From Bacillota bacterium (GTDB lineage Bacteria; Bacillota; UBA4882; UBA8346), in NCBI GenBank assembly GCA_023435225.1, contig JAEYRX010000014.1, positions 1 to 8,490 of the forward strand: a stretch of DNA of 8,490 nt, given 5' to 3'. This document shows positions 6,601-8,490 of the stretch, piece after piece. A model generated the notes under the pieces. The model made no database searches and was not told where the DNA came from. It saw nothing but the letters and a program-made list of their open reading frames with translations. The translations under genes and the position numbers were made by a program. Positions within the stretch are counted from its first letter, which is position 1, and the number at the start of each line of letters is the position of its first letter.

Positions 6601-7749
6601 TCACGATGAAAAATTTTTTGGGTAATAACGGTTTAACCAATCCAATTCTTTACGCTCTTCATTCTGTTCGTACCAGCCTTTTTCAAACAGCCGGTGAACC
6701 CGGTGAAAATATTCTTCATACATTTGCCCTACCCGTTCCAGTGAATAATTAGCTGCAGCCCATTCCCGGCAGTTTTGGGGTTTAATCCGGTGTATATTCT
6801 TGACTGCCCAGCAAAATTCCTCAAAAACCCGGCAGCGATAGCCGGTTATTCCATGAATAATTGTCTCCGGGAAGGCTCCCCAATCGCTGGTAATTACCGG
6901 TGTCCCGCATAATTGGGCTTCAATATTAACTCCACCAAAGGGCTCCAGGTAGTAAGTGGGCATTAAAACCGCCTTGGCATTACCCAAAAACTCCGCTCTT
7001 TCCTTAGGCCCGACTGCTGGGAAATATCTAATATGTTTTTCCGATCCTAATGCCAGTCTCTCTTCCGGATTATTCAGAGAACCTTGCCCAATAATATAGA
7101 GCTGATTACCGGTAGCTTTGGCGACATCGGAGGCAACCTGGACTCCTTTCCGCGAGATAATCCGGCCTAAATAGAGCAGATAATCCTGTTTAGCCGGTTG
7201 AAATGGAAAATCCTCCGTCTCGAAATAATTGGGGATTACCGCGTCATACCAGTTCCCATCGTCTTGTTTCAATAATCCGTATATATAATGCATCCAAGCG
7301 TATGACTCGAAAACGCGGTAATTACTAAAAACCCCGGTATATCCGATACCGGATTCTATGGTCAAAAGCTTGACTGCATCCGCAATAGGCTTTTGATAAT
7401 TACCCATGGGACATAAAAGTAAGTCCTCTGGTTGTTTTCGTTCATTAATCGCTAAAATGGCGTTTTCATTAAAAGTCTGGTGTGCCAAATCGGTAGGATT
7501 GTGTTTAAAAAACTCTTTGGAATGGTTATAATCACCGTAAGCTTTTTGAAGAACTTCCGGGCTTGATACCGGAATAAACTCATTACACTCGACTTCAGAT
7601 CCTTCTATACCATAGAAATATAGAGTATGATTTTGTTTTTTTAGGATTTTAGCCAGTTTTACAATTTTTTGGGTATAAGCACAGGCTGAGTTTTTTCGGT
7701 GGGTGGTTAAGTGTGCCAGTCCTAATAAATGAAAACATAACTGCTTCAT
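6601..7749 (-). CDS. Glycosyltransferase, GT4-type (GT-B fold)
   Basis: A 382-residue glycosyltransferase of the GT-B 'group 1' type, which moves a sugar from a nucleotide-sugar donor to an acceptor; the protein is predicted cytosolic, with no membrane segment. The N-terminal half (about 1-180) is the acceptor-binding domain and is atypical. The C-terminal donor-binding half begins at LLYLGRIISRKGVQ (191-204), with a basic Arg/Lys pair for the donor phosphates, and continues to YIIGQGS. The EX7E motif is present as Glu269 to Glu277 in EPFGGVNIEAQ, followed by GTPVITSDWGAFPE. The ATG at 7749 has AAGGAAGGG five bases upstream. The collagen-like surface-protein gene lies directly upstream on the same strand but is separated by a strong terminator, so this gene likely has its own promoter, which I could not pin down. 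Glycosylation of that collagen-like protein is the attractive but unproven role; glycogen or another glycan could equally be its target. Confidence 0.88.
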   Translation of the reverse strand: MKQLCFHLLGLAHLTTHRKNSACAYTQKIVKLAKILKKQNHTLYFYGIEGSEVECNEFIPVSSPEVLQKAYGDYNHSKEFFKHNPTDLAHQTFNENAILAINERKQPEDLLLCPMGNYQKPIADAVKLLTIESGIGYTGVFSNYRVFESYAWMHYIYGLLKQDDGNWYDAVIPNYFETEDFPFQPAKQDYLLYLGRIISRKGVQVASDVAKATGNQLYIIGQGSLNNPEERLALGSEKHIRYFPAVGPKERAEFLGNAKAVLMPTYYLEPFGGVNIEAQLCGTPVITSDWGAFPETIIHGITGYRCRVFEEFCWAVKNIHRIKPQNCREWAAANYSLERVGQMYEEYFHRVHRLFEKGWYEQNEERKELDWLNRYYPKNFSS

Positions 7750-7843
7750 TTTATCCCTTCCTTTTTTAGTCTAGGTTTCAATGTTATGGTTAAACTGTTT
7801 TCATCTTATACATCGGGAATAAAATACGGAACGAAATTACGTT

Positions 7844-7888
7844 AAATAAAAGAATGAATTGTGCCCTGTGTTTATTGGGCACAATTCA
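7844..7888 (-). terminator. Rho-independent terminator of the collagen-like gene
   Basis: A perfect 12-bp inverted repeat, TGAATTGTGCCC and GGGCACAATTCA, around a 10-base loop, starting about 37 bases after the stop codon of the collagen-like gene. On the minus strand the stem is followed by TTCTTTTATT, a broken T-tract; the plus-strand side has none. This gives it direction and separates the gene from the glycosyltransferase. The T-tract is not continuous, so some read-through is possible. Confidence 0.8.
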
Positions 7889-7924
7889 GATAAATGAATT
7901 GGTTTATCATTCAACCGAATAACT

Positions 7925-8490
7925 TTATCCGATTATTGTTTGAGTAGTAAGTCTAATAATCCGGACCGAAGCGTTGACTTGATTTTGAGTACCACCGATT
8001 ATAGTTTCGAGTGTAACCGGGTTAAAGGAAGTATGGTTACGAACATTAAGGGTAGCTGGAGCAGTAATCGAAACAATTACTCTTCCGGTATTTTGAATAT
8101 TGGATGCCCCAACGCTATAAATAGTTCCTGGAACCAAGACGTCGTTTATAAATAATGCGAATTGGTTTATCCGGTCTCCTTGAACCATAAATATAATTTC
8201 ATAAACGCCGCTTTCATTAATAACGATATCGGTACTTCCAGACGCATGAGTAATGTCCCCCATTATCAGACCATTGTTGCTAAACGGAACATCACCTTCT
8301 AATGGAATATTTTCAATGTTATCTATATTATAGATATAAGCAAATGTTGCAGGGAATCCAGGTCCACTCGGGCCTATTGGTCCCGTTGCTCCTGTTGCTC
8401 CTGTTGCTCCTGTTGCTCCTGTTGCTCCTGTTGCTCCTACTGCTCCACTCGGGCCTACCGGTCCCGTTGCTCCTGTTGCTCCTACTGCTC
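7925..8490 (-). CDS. Collagen-like exosporium (BclA-like) glycoprotein, C-terminal part
   Basis: A partial gene; its 5' end lies beyond the right edge. The frame is open from the edge to the TAA at 7925, giving 187 visible residues. First come Gly-X-Y triplets: GAV, two GAT, GPV, GPS, GAV, six GAT, GPI, GPS, GPG. Then comes a roughly 140-residue globular domain beginning FPATFAYIYNI and containing NQFALFINDVLVPGTIY, VRNHTSF and GGTQNQVNASV. This domain matches the pattern of the C-terminal TNF-like trimerisation domain of BclA-family proteins. In Bacillus, BclA forms the hair-like nap of the exosporium, and Thr in its GXT triplets carries O-glycans; the many GAT triplets here offer such Thr. 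The internal ATG at 8263 lies inside the conserved domain and is not the true start. A glycosyltransferase gene lies downstream. Whether this protein sits on spores or cells cannot be told without the N-terminus. Confidence 0.9.
   Translation of the reverse strand, partial: AVGATGATGPVGPSGAVGATGATGATGATGATGATGPIGPSGPGFPATFAYIYNIDNIENIPLEGDVPFSNNGLIMGDITHASGSTDIVINESGVYEIIFMVQGDRINQFALFINDVLVPGTIYSVGASNIQNTGRVIVSITAPATLNVRNHTSFNPVTLETIIGGTQNQVNASVRIIRLTTQTIIG
8363..8490 (-). repeat. 9-bp tandem repeat inside an 81-bp higher-order unit (collagen region)
   Basis: The plus strand shows six consecutive identical copies of GTTGCTCCT (8385-8438), coding for Gly-Ala-Thr on the minus strand, and two more copies at 8466-8483. 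The segment TCCACTCGGGCCTA...GGTCCC at 8363-8384 recurs at 8444-8465 with two changes, so the larger period is 81 bp, or 27 residues. The second unit has only two GAT codon triplets before ACTGCTC, so unit length differs. The array continues past the window edge. Near-identical copies make it prone to slippage and to assembly error. Confidence 0.9.

Noticed and set aside
7750..7843. Sporulation or vegetative promoter for the glycosyltransferase
   Set aside because: A TATAAG-like -10 is present but no matching -35 or sigma-specific spacing could be supported by eye.
7896..7924. Small hairpin just after the collagen-like gene stop codon
   Set aside because: The GGTT/AACC pairing is only a few bases with a bulge; the 12-bp hairpin nearby is a far better terminator.
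7940..8155. Plus-strand open frame opposite the collagen-like gene's C-terminal domain
   Set aside because: It is antisense to a strongly conserved BclA-like domain and has no recognisable features.
8385..8490. Short regular repeats suggesting a CRISPR array
   Set aside because: The 9-bp units are contiguous with no spacers and encode in-frame Gly-Ala-Thr collagen triplets.

Overview
The window looks like accessory chromosome of an endospore-forming, moderately low-GC member of the Bacillota. The main clue is the truncated gene at the right edge, whose product has Gly-Ala-Thr collagen repeats followed by a C-terminal domain like that of the exosporium protein BclA. Purine-rich Shine-Dalgarno sequences, a lipobox lipoprotein and a maturase-bearing group II intron fit this. 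The genus cannot be decided from this sequence. Every gene supported here lies on the minus strand, so transcription runs from high to low coordinates.

From the right edge leftward the order is as follows. A collagen-like surface protein (7925 to beyond 8490) ends in a strong hairpin terminator (7844-7888). A GT4-type glycosyltransferase follows (6601-7749). A gap carries an imperfect inverted repeat of a 'CTCTGTG'-type simple repeat (6514-6578). A large leaderless GH13 alpha-glucan enzyme follows (4135-6396), closed by a hairpin terminator (4083-4114). Next are an SGNH-hydrolase-like lipoprotein (3092-3979) and an exported transglutaminase-like protein (1943-2914). Four heptamer repeats (1911-1938) form the 5' exon of a nearly complete group II intron (3-1910), whose reverse transcriptase/maturase is broken by a one-base frameshift at about 1105.

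The genes do not form one obvious pathway. The collagen-like protein and the glycosyltransferase plausibly belong together as a spore or cell-surface glycoprotein and an enzyme that modifies it. The lipoprotein and transglutaminase are both exported. Each is preceded, at a similar distance, by an inverted repeat of the form TGAT-N4-ATCA, the architecture of Crp/Fnr-family operators, so they may share a regulator. The GH13 enzyme has no signal peptide and probably acts on intracellular glycogen-like glucan.

I found no clear new defence or mobile system. The observations most worth following are the shared Crp/Fnr-like palindromes, the EBS1/IBS1-supported intron insertion into the heptamer array, and the 81-bp higher-order repeat of the collagen gene.
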